A DNA stretch of 13,513 nt, taken from Anaerolineales bacterium (GTDB taxonomy: Bacteria; Chloroflexota; Anaerolineae; Anaerolineales; UBA6663). The stretch spans positions 1-13,513 of the forward strand of contig JAEURM010000026.1 of the NCBI GenBank assembly GCA_016789245.1. The letters run 5' to 3'. Each line of letters starts with the position of its first letter. Position 1 is the first letter of the stretch. The position numbers and the translations under genes are program-made. Positions 6,912 through 13,201 of this stretch are shown here, one piece after another. A model generated the notes under the pieces. That model searched no databases. It worked only from the letters and a program-made list of their open reading frames with translations, and had not been told where the DNA came from.

Positions 6912-6955
6912 GGCACGTTGAGCGCTCCTGAGCCGGCCGAAGGACGAAACGTGCC
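6912..6955. repeat. Intergenic palindrome, TCCTGAGC-GAAGGA family, copy 1
   Basis: The arms GGCACGTT (6912-6919) and AACGTGCC (6948-6955) are perfect inverted repeats. They enclose TCCTGAGCCGGCCGAAGGA (6926-6944), itself a variant of a widespread intergenic palindrome. A second, oppositely oriented copy of the inner motif lies at 6972-6996. It sits in the divergent gap between the TVP38 and TadE-like genes. Confidence 0.85.
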
Positions 6956-6971
6956 GAAAACGGCTTGGAGC

Positions 6972-6996
6972 GCATCCTTCGACAAGCTCAGGATGC
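6972..6996. repeat. Intergenic palindrome, TCCTGAGC-GAAGGA family, copy 2 (inverted)
   Basis: GCATCCT (6972-6978) and AGGATGC (6990-6996) form a 7-bp stem around TCGACAAGCTC. Inverted, its core reads TCCTGAGCTTGTCGAAGGA and matches copy 1 at 14 of 19 positions, differing only in the five central bases. Translated, such repeats give peptides like PELVEG or SFGRLRS, a known source of false gene calls; I treat such frames here as non-coding. Confidence 0.85.
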
Positions 6997-7057
6997 TTAT
7001 TCCAGATGAAGACCGCGTCGGTCTGGTGTAAATCAGCTCTTAATCCGCAGACGGCGA

Positions 7058-7063
7058 TAAAAT
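7058..7063 (+). promoter_or_regulatory. Possible -10 element of the TadE-like gene
   Basis: TAAAAT (5/6 to TATAAT) lies eight nt before the ATG at 7072, which would put the transcript start almost on the start codon. No good -35 is seen and no Shine-Dalgarno sequence is present between it and the ATG. Confidence 0.35.
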
Positions 7064-7071
7064 ACAAAACT

Positions 7072-7494
7072 ATGCACCGCCGCATCAACTATTTATTTCA
7101 AATTTCCTTAGCCGTTGGCGCGTTTCTCATCTTAGGCTTAATTGTAGAGGGCATTTTGGCGTTTAGTAATCACCGCGTTGCCCAAGCCGCGTTAGATGAA
7201 GCCGCACGCGCCGCCGCCACCGCTGTGGAAACGGTGGAAGTGGATGGCAACTTAGCTCTAGAACTGCGGTTAACAGAGGCGAACGGCCAACCCTCGGCGT
7301 ACACACTGGCAGAAAGCGCGCTTGGCCCAGCCGCCAGCCGCGTGGCACTCACGGAAGTGGTTTTCGATGGCAACCAAGTGATTGTGCGCGCGCAAGTTAC
7401 TTCGCCCACTTTCCTCTTGCGCGTCATTGGTTTTTCAGAGTTTTCTTATCCACTTCTTTCCAGCGCGGAATTACGTGCGGCGGGCACACCGTGA
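7072..7494 (+). CDS. TadE/TadG-like pseudopilin-family membrane protein
   Basis: The 140-residue protein has one N-terminal hydrophobic segment (about 8-31) followed by an Ala-rich amphipathic helix (HRVAQAALDEAARAAATAV, 34-52) and a mostly beta C-terminal part. This layout is typical of TadE/TadG-like proteins of Flp pilus systems. The positively charged HRR before the hydrophobic segment suggests Nin-Cout insertion. The ATG at 7072 is preferred over one at 7006, because residues encoded before 7072 derive from the palindrome-rich gap and are not hydrophobic. No other pilus genes are nearby, so it is an orphan here. The family assignment rests on layout rather than an invariant motif. It may be transcribed apart from ccdA, which has its own promoter. 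Confidence 0.65.
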   Translation: MHRRINYLFQISLAVGAFLILGLIVEGILAFSNHRVAQAALDEAARAAATAVETVEVDGNLALELRLTEANGQPSAYTLAESALGPAASRVALTEVVFDGNQVIVRAQVTSPTFLLRVIGFSEFSYPLLSSAELRAAGTP

Positions 7495-7534
7495 AATTAA
7501 TCTCTCCGTAACCTAGAAACTTAGCGCGGGGTTC

Positions 7535-7540
7535 TATAAT
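7535..7540 (+). promoter_or_regulatory. -10 element of the ccdA operon
   Basis: There is a perfect TATAAT, 41 nt before the ccdA start. The -35 position (about 7512-7517, CCTAGA) is a poor match. Transcription would begin near 7547 and give a leader of about 35 nt containing a hairpin and the Shine-Dalgarno AGGA (7570-7573). Confidence 0.55.
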
Positions 7541-7547
7541 TTAACGT

Positions 7548-7563
7548 GTGGCCGTTCCGCCAC
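7548..7563 (+). other. Small hairpin at the predicted 5' end of the ccdA message
   Basis: GTGGC (7548-7552) and GCCAC (7559-7563) form a 5-bp stem with a 6-nt loop, starting one base after the predicted transcript start. A 5' hairpin of this kind can slow mRNA decay. It is short and could be chance. Confidence 0.3.
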
Positions 7564-7581
7564 TGAACCAGGATTTTTTGC

Positions 7582-8490
7582 ATGCTGGAAGAATTACAGA
7601 ATACTGAGCCCAAACGCACCTCACGCCTGTGGTTGGCTGGCGTAGGTTTAGGGGTAGCCTTTCTTATTTTGATTTTCTTGCTCACGTTGAACGGCGGGCA
7701 AGCCCACGCCCCCGGCCTCAGCGCCAGTTTAGGGGTGCTCCTACCCGCCGCATTTATTGCTGGCTTGCTCAGTTTTCTTTCTCCCTGCACTTTGCCCATT
7801 TTGCCTGCATATTTTGCCTTCACCTTTCAGGCCAAACGCCAAAACGTGGTGCTGATGACGGTAGCCTTTTTTCTGGGTTTGGCCACCACCATCACGCTGT
7901 TGGGCGCTACGGCTACGGCGCTAAGCAATCTGCTGTGGAATTACTTATCACAACTAACGCTGATTGGGGGAGTGGTAGTAATGGGCTTTGGCGTGATGAA
8001 TCTACTCGGCTTTGGTTTTGCTGGGCCGCAAGTGCAAGACCGTCCGGCTACCACCCTCTTCGGCTCGTACTTGTACGGCGCAACGTTTGCCCTCGGCTGG
8101 ACGGCATGCGTAGGCCCAATTCTGGGCGGCATTTTGGCTCTGCTGGCTACGCAAGGTGCAGGCTTACTGCAAGGCATGGTGCTGGCTTTTGTGTACGCGC
8201 TTGGCCTCGGCGCGCCACTGATTTTGGTTTCTACGTTTTTTAGCCGGTTGGGGCAAGGCACAACGTTTTGGAAAATTCTCAAAGGCCGCGGGTTTGAAGT
8301 AAAAGTGGCCGGACACACACTGTACTTACATACCACCAGCATCCTCAGCGGCTTACTGCTAATTGTAATGGGCTACTTACTGGCCAGTGGCCAACTCACG
8401 GCCATTACCCAATTGGCGGCCAGCAACGGCGTTTCCACTTGGGTGCTAGAGCTAGAAAAACAGATGCATGATTTGTTGGGTTTACGATGA
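7582..8490 (+). CDS. ccdA: Cytochrome c biogenesis / thiol-disulfide transport protein CcdA
   Basis: The 302-residue polytopic membrane protein is of the CcdA/DsbD transmembrane family. These proteins carry reducing equivalents from cytoplasmic thioredoxin across the membrane to extracytoplasmic thiol proteins. The two redox cysteines are present: C69 in SPCTLPILP and C176 in TACVGPILGG. An extra N-terminal hydrophobic segment (16-36) precedes the usual six-segment core (about 48-235). A further predicted helix (about 250-265) follows a short loop, so the protein is longer than minimal CcdA of about 230-240 residues. The ATG start is supported by the Shine-Dalgarno AGGA eight nt upstream. It overlaps the next gene by 4 nt (ATGA). 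No thioredoxin-like partner or cytochrome gene is in the window. Confidence 0.93.
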   Translation: MLEELQNTEPKRTSRLWLAGVGLGVAFLILIFLLTLNGGQAHAPGLSASLGVLLPAAFIAGLLSFLSPCTLPILPAYFAFTFQAKRQNVVLMTVAFFLGLATTITLLGATATALSNLLWNYLSQLTLIGGVVVMGFGVMNLLGFGFAGPQVQDRPATTLFGSYLYGATFALGWTACVGPILGGILALLATQGAGLLQGMVLAFVYALGLGAPLILVSTFFSRLGQGTTFWKILKGRGFEVKVAGHTLYLHTTSILSGLLLIVMGYLLASGQLTAITQLAASNGVSTWVLELEKQMHDLLGLR

Positions 8491-8972
8491 ACAACGCGTG
8501 GTGGAAAGGTGAGCGCGGTGAGTGGTATGTTGTTCTGCAGGGAATTTTTTTCCTGCTGGTAGCCGTTGGCCCGCAAGAAGCCTTCGGCATGATGCGCTGG
8601 GGGCCGCCGTTTGGCTCCGCCACATTTTTGCCCGGCTTGGCCGTAATGGCGGCGGGCGGCTTGCTGGGTTTGGCCGGCCTGCTGAACTTGGGCCGCAACC
8701 TTACGCCCCTGCCGCACCCCAAAGATGACGCGGAGTTGGTGGAGACGGGCGCGTATGGTTTTGTTCGGCATCCGATCTACAGCGGCCTCATCTTTGCCGC
8801 GCTGGGTTGGGCGCTCATTGTTGCCAGCCCGCTCACCCTTATTTACGCCTTCGTCTTGTTCATCTTCTTTGATATAAAATCCCGCCGTGAGGAGCAATGG
8901 CTCAGCGCCAAATTCCCGCGCTACACTGAATACCAACGCCGCGTGCGGAAGCTTATCCCGTTTGTGTACTAG
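8487..8972 (+). CDS. Isoprenylcysteine carboxyl methyltransferase-family (ICMT/PEMT) membrane protein
   Basis: The 161-residue membrane protein is of the ICMT/phospholipid methyltransferase superfamily. Hydrophobic segments lie at about 13-30, 47-68, 98-114 and 115-129. The family signature is ETGAYGFVRHPIYSG (86-100) with the RHP triplet at 94-96, and the paired acidic residues EE (135-136) near the C-terminus, followed by FPRYTEYQRRVRKLIP. These positions bind S-adenosylmethionine in characterised members. Bacteria lack prenylated CaaX proteins, so the real acceptor is unknown. The start codon overlaps the ccdA stop (ATGA), so the two are almost certainly translated from one message. Confidence 0.9.
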   Translation: MNNAWWKGERGEWYVVLQGIFFLLVAVGPQEAFGMMRWGPPFGSATFLPGLAVMAAGGLLGLAGLLNLGRNLTPLPHPKDDAELVETGAYGFVRHPIYSGLIFAALGWALIVASPLTLIYAFVLFIFFDIKSRREEQWLSAKFPRYTEYQRRVRKLIPFVY

Positions 8973-9002
8973 TTCTTTTAGCATCGAATTACACGAAGTC
9001 TC

Positions 9003-9060
9003 ATTGCGAGCCGCCCGCCGCGGCGAAGCAATCTCCTAAAGTGGGAGATTGTGTGACAAT
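9003..9060. repeat. Intergenic palindromic element, ATTGCGAG...GCAAT type
   Basis: ATTGC (9003-9007) and GCAAT (9028-9032) enclose CGCC/GGCG arms (9012-9015, 9022-9025). The right part re-pairs as CAATCTCC (9029-9036) with GGAGATTG (9044-9051), a perfect 8-bp stem with a 7-nt loop. A third small hairpin, ATTGT-GTG-ACAAT, lies at 9048-9060. Overlapping stems like these allow alternative folds. Sequences of the form ATTGCGAGC-GAAGCAATCTC are well-known dispersed intergenic repeats. No T-tract follows, so this is not a standard terminator for the ICMT gene. Confidence 0.8.
9052..9060 (+). promoter_or_regulatory. Possible extended -10 element of the DUF1697 gene
   Basis: TGT followed by GACAAT (4/6 to TATAAT with an upstream TG) lies five nt before the ATG at 9066. 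It would give a leaderless transcript. It is part of the palindromic element's last hairpin. The matches are modest and no -35 is seen. Confidence 0.3.
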
Positions 9061-9065
9061 AACTT

Positions 9066-9614
9066 ATGCCCCAATACATCACTTTCCTCCGCGCCATTAA
9101 CGTAGGTGGCCGGTTCACCACCATGGAAATTCTGCGCGGCGCATTTGAAGCGCTGGGCTTTACCAACGTAGAAACCTTCATTAACAGCGGCAATGTGATT
9201 TTTGAGACGAAAACCAAAAGTGAAGGCGCGTTGGTGAAACAGATTGAAGCGCAGTTGCAGGCCACCCTCGGCTATGAAGTGGCCACCTTTCTGCGCACGC
9301 CGCATGAACTAACGGGGATTGCCAACTATCAGCCGTTCTCCGCCGCGCGGCTCAAAACGGCGGGCGCGCTCAACGTGGCCTTTCTTGCTCAGCCGCTGAG
9401 CGCCGAAGCCCAAAAACAATTGCTAACGCTTAAAACTGAAATTGATGATTTTCACCCACACGGGCGCGAAGTGTATTGGCTATGCGCGGTGAAGCAGAGC
9501 GACTCCAAATTCTCCAACGCCGTTTTTGAGCGCAAGTTAAAACTCCAAGCTACTTTCCGCAGTATCACCACGGTGCAAAAGCTGGCGGCGAAGTATGGGG
9601 ACACCAAAGGATAG
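9066..9614 (+). CDS. DUF1697 domain protein
   Basis: At 182 residues this is full length for the DUF1697 family. The family pattern is clear: MPQYITFLRAINVGG (1-15), LGFTNVETFINSGNVIFET (32-50), a central part on partner residues 55-95, and a C-terminal KFSNAVFERKL and TTVQKLAAKY. The function is unknown; members are soluble, single-domain and common in soil and environmental bacteria. No Shine-Dalgarno sequence precedes the ATG. The gene follows the palindromic element and ends 19 nt before the preferred start of the O-methyltransferase, so the two may share a transcript. Confidence 0.92.
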   Translation: MPQYITFLRAINVGGRFTTMEILRGAFEALGFTNVETFINSGNVIFETKTKSEGALVKQIEAQLQATLGYEVATFLRTPHELTGIANYQPFSAARLKTAGALNVAFLAQPLSAEAQKQLLTLKTEIDDFHPHGREVYWLCAVKQSDSKFSNAVFERKLKLQATFRSITTVQKLAAKYGDTKG

Positions 9615-9633
9615 TAAGGAAAACAAAGGAAAC

Positions 9634-10296
9634 ATGACTCAAACAACTTGGCAAGCGGTGGACGATTACTTCAACCAGCTACTCATCCCGCCGGATGACG
9701 CGTTGGAGGCGGCGCTCAAGGCGAGTGAAGCGGCGGGGTTGCCGGCTATTCAAGTCGCGGCCAGTCATGGCAAGTTTTTACATTTGCTGGCGCGGCTACA
9801 GGGTGCACGCAAAATTTTGGAAATTGGCACGCTGGGCGGTTACAGCACCATTTGGCTGGCCCGCGCCCTGCCCGCTGAGGGACGCCTGATTACACTGGAG
9901 CTTAGCCCCAAACATGCGGAAGTGGCCCGCGCCAATTTAGCCCGCGCTGGCTTGAGCGGCGTAGCCGAAGTGCGCGTGGGCAAAGCTATTGAAACTTTGC
10001 CGCACCTAGCCAGTGAAGCGCCGTTTGACTTGATTTTTATAGACGCGGATAAGCCGAGCAACCCAGATTATTTTCAGTGGGCGCTTAAACTCGCGCGGCC
10101 CGGCACACTGATTGTGGTGGATAACGTGGTGCGCGAGGGCGCAGTGGTAAACGCGCACAGCGCGGATGCCAACGTCCAAGGCGTGCGCCGCCTAATGGAA
10201 CTCATAGCTGCTGAACCGCGCATCAGCGCCACCGCCCTGCAAACGGTGGGAAGCAAGGGCTATGATGGTTTGGTGTTGGCGTTGGTAGTAAGGTGA
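9634..10296 (+). CDS. Class I SAM-dependent O-methyltransferase, family 3
   Basis: The 220-residue soluble enzyme is of the catechol / caffeoyl-CoA O-methyltransferase type (Methyltransf_3). Motif I is ILEIGTLGGYSTIWLA (61-76), the acidic E89 follows motif II, and FIDADK (135-140) with VVDN (161-164) gives the divalent metal ligands D137, D163 and N164. The substrate is presumably a catechol-like hydroxyl but cannot be named. I prefer the ATG at 9634, preceded by AAAGGA (9625-9630) at a short distance. The in-frame ATG at 9595 would overlap the DUF1697 gene by 20 nt and add a polar, non-conserved extension. The final Arg codon and stop codon lie inside the palindrome at 10291-10323, so the C-terminus was probably set by that element. 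Confidence 0.92.
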   Translation: MTQTTWQAVDDYFNQLLIPPDDALEAALKASEAAGLPAIQVAASHGKFLHLLARLQGARKILEIGTLGGYSTIWLARALPAEGRLITLELSPKHAEVARANLARAGLSGVAEVRVGKAIETLPHLASEAPFDLIFIDADKPSNPDYFQWALKLARPGTLIVVDNVVREGAVVNAHSADANVQGVRRLMELIAAEPRISATALQTVGSKGYDGLVLALVVR

Positions 10297-10323
10297 CAGT
10301 CACTTTGTAAGTGACCGTCACCT
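10291..10323. repeat. Near-perfect 33-bp palindrome over the O-methyltransferase stop codon
   Basis: The arms AGGTGACAGTCACTT (10291-10305) and AAGTGACCGTCACCT (10309-10323) pair at 14 of 15 positions around a 3-nt centre. It contains the stop codon of the methyltransferase and ends seven nt before the next start codon. Each arm is itself built of a smaller inverted pair, GTGAC/GTCAC. No T-tract follows, so a Rho-independent terminator is not supported. It resembles a dispersed intergenic repeat. Confidence 0.9.
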
Positions 10324-10330
10324 AAAAATT

Positions 10331-11164
10331 ATGAACCCCATCCAACCCATCAGCACCGTTGAGTTATTTCCGCCGCTGGGCGCTGAGTTGCTGGCCGTGC
10401 TGAAAAGTTTGACGCGGCGCGAGTGGGAGACAATCACCGCCTGCGCGCCGTGGACGGTGAAAGACGTAACGGCCCATTTGTTGGGTGGCACGTTGGGCCG
10501 CTTGGCAGACCGTTACAAAGCTACAGACGACGCAAATGCTACGCCGCTCAGGTACCAAGAGCTGGTGAATTGGATAAATCAAGGCAACGCGCAATGGGTG
10601 GAGGCCGCGCAACGCATCAGCCCAAGTTTGCTCATTGCATTTTTAGAGTTGACTGACCCGCAGTTGTACGCCCTTTTCAAAAGCTGGCCGGAGCAAAGCC
10701 CAGCGCCCGTTTCTGTGGCGTGGGCGGGTGAAAGCCAATCTTTGAGTTGGTTTGATGTGGCGCGCGAGTACACGGAGAAATGGTTGCACCAGCAACACAT
10801 CCGGGAGGCGGTGGGCTGGCCGCTCCTCACCCAGCGGCGTTGGCTGTTCCCGGTGCTGGATACGTTTATGCGCGCCCTGCCCCATGCCTACGGCTCCGTT
10901 TCTGCGCCGAACGGCACTGTGCTGAAATTGACGATTGAAGGCGAAGCGGGCGGTGCTTGGACGCTCCAACGTGAAAACGGCGCGTGGATTTTGTACGCCG
11001 GCCCAAACTTACAGGCCAGCACCCAGCTTTATCTGCCGCAGGAGGTGGCGTGGCGGCTGTTCACCAAAGGCCTCAGCCCAGAACAAGCGCACCCACATCT
11101 GCGCGTGAACGGCGAGGCTGAATTGGGAACAGCATGGCTAAACATGGTGGCCATCATGGCCTAG
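10331..11164 (+). CDS. DinB / mycothiol-dependent maleylpyruvate isomerase-fold protein
   Basis: The 277-residue soluble protein has an N-terminal four-helix DinB-like domain of the maleylpyruvate isomerase (MDMPI_N) type. The metal-ligand pattern is visible: H49 in VTAHLL, then E149 and H153 in EYTEKWLHQQHIREA. W41-T42 in the APWTVKD segment is also typical. The remaining C-terminal part (about 190-277) matches the small MDMPI_C/SCP-2-like domain of these proteins (LTIEGEAGGAWTL). Family members use thiol cofactors such as mycothiol, or act on unknown substrates, so maleylpyruvate activity should not be assumed. The ATG start lacks a Shine-Dalgarno sequence; the palindrome at 10291-10323 ends 7 nt upstream. 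Confidence 0.82.
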   Translation: MNPIQPISTVELFPPLGAELLAVLKSLTRREWETITACAPWTVKDVTAHLLGGTLGRLADRYKATDDANATPLRYQELVNWINQGNAQWVEAAQRISPSLLIAFLELTDPQLYALFKSWPEQSPAPVSVAWAGESQSLSWFDVAREYTEKWLHQQHIREAVGWPLLTQRRWLFPVLDTFMRALPHAYGSVSAPNGTVLKLTIEGEAGGAWTLQRENGAWILYAGPNLQASTQLYLPQEVAWRLFTKGLSPEQAHPHLRVNGEAELGTAWLNMVAIMA

Positions 11165-11168
11165 CCGC

Positions 11169-11197
11169 TTGGCGTTCTTTCAATCTGCGCGTATCAT
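11169..11197 (+). promoter_or_regulatory. Sigma70-like promoter of the yghZ-type gene (leaderless)
   Basis: The -35 TTGGCG (11169-11174, 4/6) and -10 TATCAT (11192-11197, 5/6) are separated by exactly 17 nt. Transcription would start near 11204, which is the A of the ATG start codon. It is the best promoter in the window and predicts a leaderless message. No Shine-Dalgarno sequence is present. Confidence 0.65.
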
Positions 11198-11206
11198 GCG
11201 CGCATG
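11195..11206. promoter_or_regulatory. Perfect 12-bp palindrome over the transcript start and ATG
   Basis: CATGCGCGCATG is its own reverse complement and reaches from the end of the -10 hexamer to the start codon of the aldo/keto reductase. The position is that of a repressor operator. It could also be chance, as it is short and built of alternating bases. Confidence 0.35.
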
Positions 11207-12196
11207 TCATATCTTCCTTCCCCCACCCGTTACGATTCAATCCGCTATAACCGTTCTGGCCGCAGTGGCCTAAAGCTCCCGGCTATCTCGCTGGGGCTGT
11301 GGCATAACTTTGGCGGCGTAGATACCTTTGAGAATGGCCGCGCGTTGGTGCGCCGTGCCTTTGATTTGGGCATTACGCATTTTGATTTGGCCAACAACTA
11401 CGGCCCGCCGCCTGGCTCTGCCGAAGAAAATTTTGGCAAGCTAATGGCGCAAGATTTGAAGCCGTACCGCGATGAACTCATCATTTCTTCTAAAGCTGGC
11501 TATGGCATGTGGGATGGCCCGTACGGTGATTGGGGTTCCCGCAAGTATTTGGTGGCCAGCTTAGACCAAAGCCTAAAGCGCATGGGCTTGGAGTACGTGG
11601 ATATTTTCTATCATCACCGCCCAGACCCGGAAACACCACTGGAAGAAACCATGAGCGCGCTAGATTACGTGGTGCGCAGTGGGCGCGCGTTGTATGTGGG
11701 CGTCTCCAATTATCCGGCGGATAAAACCGCACAGGCCGCCCGCATTTTGCGGGAGTTGGGCACGCCGTGTTTGATTCATCAGCCCAAGTACAGCATGTTT
11801 GAGCGCTGGGTGGAAGCGGATTTATTGCGCGTGCTGGCAGAGGAGGGCATTGGCTGTATTGCCTTCTCACCGCTGGCGCAGGGCCTGCTTACGGATAAAT
11901 ACCTCAGCGGCGTGCCAGAGGGTTCGCGCGCTTCTAAGCCGCACGGCTTTTTGCGGCCCGCGCAGATTACGGATGAGAAGTTGGCGCAAGTGAACAAGCT
12001 GAACGCGCTGGCGCAGGCGCGTGGGCAAACGTTGGCCCAAATGGCGCTGGCGTGGGTTTTGCGCCATCCGGAAATGACTTCCGCACTAATTGGGGCCAGC
12101 CGCGTGGCCCAGATTGATGACGCCGTGGGCGCGCTCAATCAACTTGCGTTCTCAACAGAAGAGTTGCAGAAGATTGATGGGATTTTGAATCAATGA
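11204..12196 (+). CDS. yghZ: Aldo/keto reductase, YghZ family
   Basis: The 330-residue NADPH-dependent reductase belongs to the AKR14 / YghZ group, whose E. coli member reduces L-glyceraldehyde 3-phosphate and other aldehydes such as methylglyoxal. Long stretches match that protein: LPAISLGLWHNFG (25-37), FDLGITHFDLANNYGPPPGS (53-72), YRDELIISSKAGY (88-100), SLDQSLKRMGLEYVDIFY (119-136), and IGCIAFSPLAQGLL near residue 220. The catalytic tetrad is D61, Y66, K97 and H138. A C-terminal GASRVAQIDD motif binds the NADPH phosphate. The length is close to the family norm (about 330-346). It has its own promoter and is most likely a detoxification or salvage enzyme. The next gene starts 36 nt downstream but differs sharply in composition. 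Confidence 0.95.
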   Translation: MSYLPSPTRYDSIRYNRSGRSGLKLPAISLGLWHNFGGVDTFENGRALVRRAFDLGITHFDLANNYGPPPGSAEENFGKLMAQDLKPYRDELIISSKAGYGMWDGPYGDWGSRKYLVASLDQSLKRMGLEYVDIFYHHRPDPETPLEETMSALDYVVRSGRALYVGVSNYPADKTAQAARILRELGTPCLIHQPKYSMFERWVEADLLRVLAEEGIGCIAFSPLAQGLLTDKYLSGVPEGSRASKPHGFLRPAQITDEKLAQVNKLNALAQARGQTLAQMALAWVLRHPEMTSALIGASRVAQIDDAVGALNQLAFSTEELQKIDGILNQ

Positions 12197-12232
12197 GTGT
12201 AAGCTTTTTAACAATATCAGAGGCAGAATACT

Positions 12233-13105
12233 GTGTCTCGAACAAAAAACGAACACTATGTCCCACAATCATATTTAGCCAGATTTACAGATGATGGCGA
12301 ACATCTTTACGTGTATGATAAATCCACTAAACGAAAATTCAGATCTCATATACGCAATATAGCCGCTGAAAACTTATTTTATGACCAACCAAATAAGCCA
12401 ACTCAGTATTTAGAAAAAACCTTTGCTAACACAGTGGATCAACTTTATCCCCAACTAGTTGACTCATTACTAGAGACGGTTGTAGATAAAGGGCTTAGTA
12501 TCACGAAATCACAGAAGGAGCTACTAGCACTATATCTGGCTTTGCAATCTACAAGAACTCGGTGGTACAGAAATCTGATAATCAAAACGCTAAAAACACT
12601 TGAAACGGCTTTTCAGGATCTTGCTACGCATTCTAGAAAAAAGAATACGGAATTAAAACCCAGCGGTTTACTAAAACAAATTCTCACACAGGACACAGAG
12701 GAGCTCGCAAAATCAGAACACATTGCTAGTATTGTAGATAGCAAAACCATAAATCAACGCATAATGATTTTTATGAGACATATATGGGTTTTTGGTATCA
12801 ATCAAACTATGATACCTTTTTATGCTAGTGATAATCCTGTGGCAGTATGGGCACACAAACAAGATACTACGAGAAGTTTTTCTGGGTTTCGTTCAGAGGG
12901 GATTGAAATCGCATTTCCTCTAACATCCAGTTACATTCTTAGTCTATTCGAGAGAACGTATCACTCTCAGTTAATTCCACTAGATGGAAAATCTATATTT
13001 CTGCCAGATTCCAACTTAGTCAACCACTTGAATTCAATGCAGGTTGTGAATAGTCATCGCTGGATCTACTCTGCTCAAAAGGGTTTCAATATTATTGAAG
13101 AATAA
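12233..13105 (+). CDS. DUF4238 domain protein, AT-rich
   Basis: The 290-residue protein is of the DUF4238 family. It begins with the family signature EHYVPQSYLARFTD (7-20) and VYDKSTKRKFRS, and carries FYASDNPVAVW (196-206) and FPLTSSYILSL (228-238), where other members have SDNPV and FPL motifs. The function is not known. It starts with GTG (MSRTKN); CAGAGG nine nt upstream could serve as Shine-Dalgarno. Base composition is clearly different: sampled lines are about 30-42% GC against about 55-57% in the flanking genes, with A/T-ending codons preferred. That points to recent horizontal acquisition. No integrase, terminal repeats or tRNA are seen beside it. Confidence 0.88.
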   Translation: MSRTKNEHYVPQSYLARFTDDGEHLYVYDKSTKRKFRSHIRNIAAENLFYDQPNKPTQYLEKTFANTVDQLYPQLVDSLLETVVDKGLSITKSQKELLALYLALQSTRTRWYRNLIIKTLKTLETAFQDLATHSRKKNTELKPSGLLKQILTQDTEELAKSEHIASIVDSKTINQRIMIFMRHIWVFGINQTMIPFYASDNPVAVWAHKQDTTRSFSGFRSEGIEIAFPLTSSYILSLFERTYHSQLIPLDGKSIFLPDSNLVNHLNSMQVVNSHRWIYSAQKGFNIIEE

Positions 13106-13186
13106 GCATCCCATTTCAAACGTAATCAGCGGTGGCTATAAGGGCCGCGCCTGTAAATTAACAAGCAGAGCTAGTTTCACGGAATT

Positions 13187-13195
13187 TGGTACGAT
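13187..13195 (+). promoter_or_regulatory. Possible extended -10 element of the GNAT gene
   Basis: TGG followed by TACGAT (4/6 to TATAAT with an upstream TG) lies six nt before the ATG at 13202, the same spacing as in the yghZ promoter. No good -35 is seen. A small GGTA-CGA-TACC inverted repeat (13188-13198) overlaps it. Confidence 0.35.
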
Positions 13196-13201
13196 ACCGA
13201 A

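Noticed and set aside
7006..7071. Upstream ATG for the TadE-like gene
   Set aside because: The extra 22 residues would precede the normal short charged N-terminus before the membrane segment and come from the repeat-rich gap.
6879..7088. Minus-strand open frame of 69 codons in the divergent gap
   Set aside because: It runs through the palindromes and encodes repeat peptides of the PELVEG and SFGRLRS type, which are known artefacts of this repeat family. It has no ribosome-binding site and no recognisable domain.
8373..8984. Minus-strand open frame of 203 codons
   Set aside because: It is antisense to the ICMT-family gene and the end of ccdA, both of which show family motifs and overlap in operon style. 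The antisense product shows no domain.
10291..10330. Rho-independent terminator after the O-methyltransferase
   Set aside because: The stem is strong, but the following bases are CTAAAAATT-like and not a T-tract in the direction of transcription.
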